Of a DNA stretch of 6,237 bases, positions 5,394 through 6,237 are shown piece after piece. The translations under genes and the position numbers were made by a program. The first letter of the stretch is position 1. Every line of letters starts with the position of its first letter. The notes under the pieces are model-generated. The model was given only the letters and a program-made list of their open reading frames with translations, ran no database searches and was not told where the DNA came from. This stretch comes from a bacterium (GTDB lineage: Bacteria; Patescibacteriota; Minisyncoccia; UBA6257): positions 1 to 6,237 of the forward strand of contig JAGGZF010000039.1 of NCBI GenBank assembly GCA_021162155.1. The letters are read 5' to 3'.

Positions 5394-5421
5394 AGTTTAT
5401 CAGATAAAACAACTCTGTCAA
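5394..5421 (-). promoter_or_regulatory. Possible xer promoter inside the composite palindrome
   Basis: On the minus strand a perfect TTGACA (5421-5416) is followed after 16 bases by TAAACT (5399-5394), four of six matches to TATAAT. Transcription would start near 5388, so the dif-like palindrome would form the first part of an xer leader of about 78 bases. Recombinase bound at the site could then affect its own transcription. The weak -10 box keeps this tentative. Confidence 0.35.
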
Positions 5422-5433
5422 GCCCTCTCCCCT

Positions 5434-5612
5434 TTCTGTGTCTCTTCCAGTAATTTAAAAGGCCCGCTTCTTAGCGAACCTATTAGCGGACCCGTTAAAC
5501 TTGTTATCCTCCAGATTTATCTCCTGACTCGTTAAATACCATATTCCTCATAAAATTACCTATGTTTCGACCCTGATTTATTATAGCACTATTAACTACT
5601 CTATTCAAATTA
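5434..5612. other. Non-coding remainder of the 5310-5612 gap
   Basis: Between the xer start and the membrane-protein stop (303 bases) lie the dif-like palindrome, a possible xer promoter and the terminator at 5457-5492. The remaining stretch 5493-5612 holds no gene I can support. A minus-strand open frame from TTG 5608 to TAA 5504 (34 codons, ending ESGDKSGG) begins 4 bases after the membrane-protein stop but has no Shine-Dalgarno site. It may simply be the 3' untranslated region. Confidence 0.4.
5457..5492 (-). terminator. Probable terminator of the membrane-protein transcript, with a duplicated 5' arm
   Basis: On the minus strand GGTTCGCT (5480-5473), loop AAGA and AGCGGGCC (5468-5461) form a compact hairpin followed by TTTT (5460-5457). 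Twelve bases earlier, GGTCCGCT (5492-5485) can pair with the same 3' arm, giving an alternative stem with a 16-base loop. The T run is short. It lies about 120 bases past the stop of the membrane-protein gene and before the xer region, separating the two transcripts. Confidence 0.55.
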
Positions 5613-5999
5613 TTAAATTGGAGTGAGTAAATTATAAATTATAAAAACCATCAATCCTGCACACACAGTAAACTCATAAGCAAATCGCGAATATGATACT
5701 GGTACTACTAATGTTATCACAAGAAAGATTAAATATATAATAAAAATAAAAACCACAGTTTCCTCCAATGCCCGCTTCTCCTCTGGCTTAAATCCAAACC
5801 AAATCAATATCTTCTGATACAACTTACTCCTCGAGGATAACATAATCAAACTAATCAGACTAAGAACCACAACAACAGCTAATATTCTAGTAGAAAATGA
5901 AACATCACGAGCTAACAGAAAAAACAATCCTCCACTAAATAGTACCACTGGGATCGCAGTTACTAACGTTGGAATCATATCCACTAACATCGAAAACAT
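5613..5999 (-). CDS. Hypothetical four-helix integral membrane protein
   Basis: A 128-residue membrane protein I do not recognise. Seen: hydrophobic segments at about residues 11-30, 37-55, 81-101 and 108-126. A basic loop at about 56-76 (SRSKLYQKILIWFGFKPEEK) lies between helices 2 and 3, so by the positive-inside rule that loop and both ends probably face the cytoplasm. There is one Cys (113) and no catalytic motif or signal peptide cleavage site. Start choice: GTG at 6005 lies only 3 bases after GGAGG (6013-6009), too close, while ATG at 5999 lies 9 bases after it and is preferred; the GTG start would add two residues. The leader carries a hairpin directly against AAAGGAGGT, like the operon at 2328. 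Transcription probably ends at 5457. A channel, transporter subunit, holin-like or secretion-related role cannot be told apart. Confidence 0.8.
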   Translation of the reverse strand: MFSMLVDMIPTLVTAIPVVLFSGGLFFLLARDVSFSTRILAVVVVLSLISLIMLSSRSKLYQKILIWFGFKPEEKRALEETVVFIFIIYLIFLVITLVVPVSYSRFAYEFTVCAGLMVFIIYNLLTPI

Positions 6000-6007
6000 T
6001 ACCACTC

Positions 6008-6035
6008 ACCTCCTTTCCCCTACCTATTGTAGGAG
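6008..6035 (-). promoter_or_regulatory. Leader hairpin adjoining a perfect Shine-Dalgarno site (membrane protein)
   Basis: On the minus strand CTCCTAC (6035-6029), loop AATAG and GTAGGGG (6023-6017) form a 7-bp stem with one U-G pair. AAAGGAGGT (6016-6008) follows with no gap. CTCCT (6035-6031) could instead pair with AGGAG (6014-6010) in the Shine-Dalgarno site. The segment GAAAGGAGGTGAGTG matches the operon leader at 14 of 15 bases, beyond what the ribosome site alone requires. I see no convincing promoter between here and the window edge. Confidence 0.5.
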
Positions 6036-6183
6036 TAATAATCTATTCTTCTCTTCGGCATTTTTCATTATCTGTATTAACTAAGTAATATGTCTATAAC
6101 AAGTAAATCAGTAATATCACTAGAGATGCTGAAATACATAATAATAAGAAATCAAACAGAATCTCTGATAATGAACATGACAT

Positions 6184-6219
6184 AAGAGTTAAAAAACCTA
6201 TTCCTCTTAACTCTTTTTT
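6184..6219 (+). terminator. Rho-independent terminator without an identified gene
   Basis: AAGAGTTAA (6184-6192) and TTAACTCTT (6207-6215) form a perfect 9-bp stem with a 14-base loop; six T in a row (6214-6219) follow on the plus strand. On the minus strand only two T follow the stem, so it acts on plus-strand transcripts. No plus-strand gene precedes it: the 6037-6183 interval holds only a 19-codon frame (6126-6185) without a ribosome site. Confidence 0.55.
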
Positions 6220-6237
6220 CCTCTCTCTTTTTATATC

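Larger units (their letters stand above)
5318..5433. repeat. Composite nested inverted repeat around the dif-like site
   Basis: Three sets of arms nest around one centre. AGGGGAGAGTTG (5318-5329) matches a right half split by 8 bases into CAACTCT (5410-5416) and CTCTCCCCT (5425-5433). GTTTTATCT (5336-5344) matches AGATAAAAC (5402-5410). AGTTAATTTCGC (5350-5361) matches GCGAAATTAACT (5376-5387). All matches are exact. Single-stranded DNA or RNA of either strand could fold into one long interrupted hairpin. It may hold accessory binding sites for the recombinase, or be the scar of a mobile element that uses Xer. Confidence 0.75.

Noticed and set aside
5318..5433. Integron attC site
   Set aside because: The expected GTTRRRY and RYYYAAC core sites are not at the arm ends, and the recombinase lacks a visible integron-type insertion; a dif-like site fits better.
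5457..5493. T-box leader element
   Set aside because: The conserved AGGGTGG-type T-box sequence is absent and the hairpin lies downstream, not upstream, of its gene.
6126..6185. 19-codon plus-strand frame before the orphan terminator
   Set aside because: No ribosome site or promoter, and such a short frame is expected by chance in AT-rich DNA.
1..6237. CRISPR array, tRNA or rRNA genes, insertion sequence
   Set aside because: No evenly spaced direct repeats, tRNA cloverleaf or rRNA-like segment, or transposase was found on reading both strands.

Overview
The window is AT-rich bacterial DNA with short intergenic gaps, small genes and frequent strand switches. The ribosomal proteins bL9 and bL27 show it is a bacterial chromosome. 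Many hypothetical proteins, a small two-cysteine membrane protein of a type I associate with ultra-small candidate-phyla bacteria, and compact convergent gene pairs suggest Patescibacteria/CPR, perhaps Parcubacteria. This placement is an inference; there is no 16S rRNA or other decisive marker.

Layout. Bases 1-2146 hold two convergent pairs: the 3' end of rplI (+) against rpmA (-), and a small membrane-anchored protein (+) against a Cas4/AddB-like PD-(D/E)XK nuclease with a predicted Fe-S cluster (-). In both pairs the two stop codons share one TTAA palindrome. The rpmA terminator appears to lie inside the rplI coding sequence. Bases 2147-2327 are a divergent promoter region. Bases 2328-3913 form a three-gene operon of unknown function: a helical/coiled-coil protein, a basic zinc-ribbon protein and a small protein with a 23-residue tandem repeat. 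It has a near-consensus promoter, a leader hairpin, perfect Shine-Dalgarno sites and a strong terminator. An orphan hydrophilic protein (4038-4337) follows with its own extended -10 promoter.

Bases 4365-5309 (-) encode a complete Xer-type tyrosine recombinase. Only 45 bp upstream of its start lies a symmetric 28-bp site with 11-6-11 architecture that closely resembles a dif site. The site sits inside a perfect 12-bp inverted repeat, itself nested in a longer composite palindrome of about 116 bp. This looks like a single-recombinase Xer/dif module in which the target site overlaps the recombinase's own promoter and leader. The window ends with a four-helix membrane protein (-) of unknown function. 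Its leader repeats the hairpin-plus-Shine-Dalgarno arrangement seen in front of the three-gene operon.

Working together: the Xer gene and its site probably act as one unit, in chromosome dimer resolution or site-specific integration. The three-gene operon is probably one functional unit, and the shared leader design hints that the membrane protein may be co-regulated with it. Genes with strong Shine-Dalgarno sites (operon, membrane protein) contrast with the remaining genes, which have weak or no visible site.
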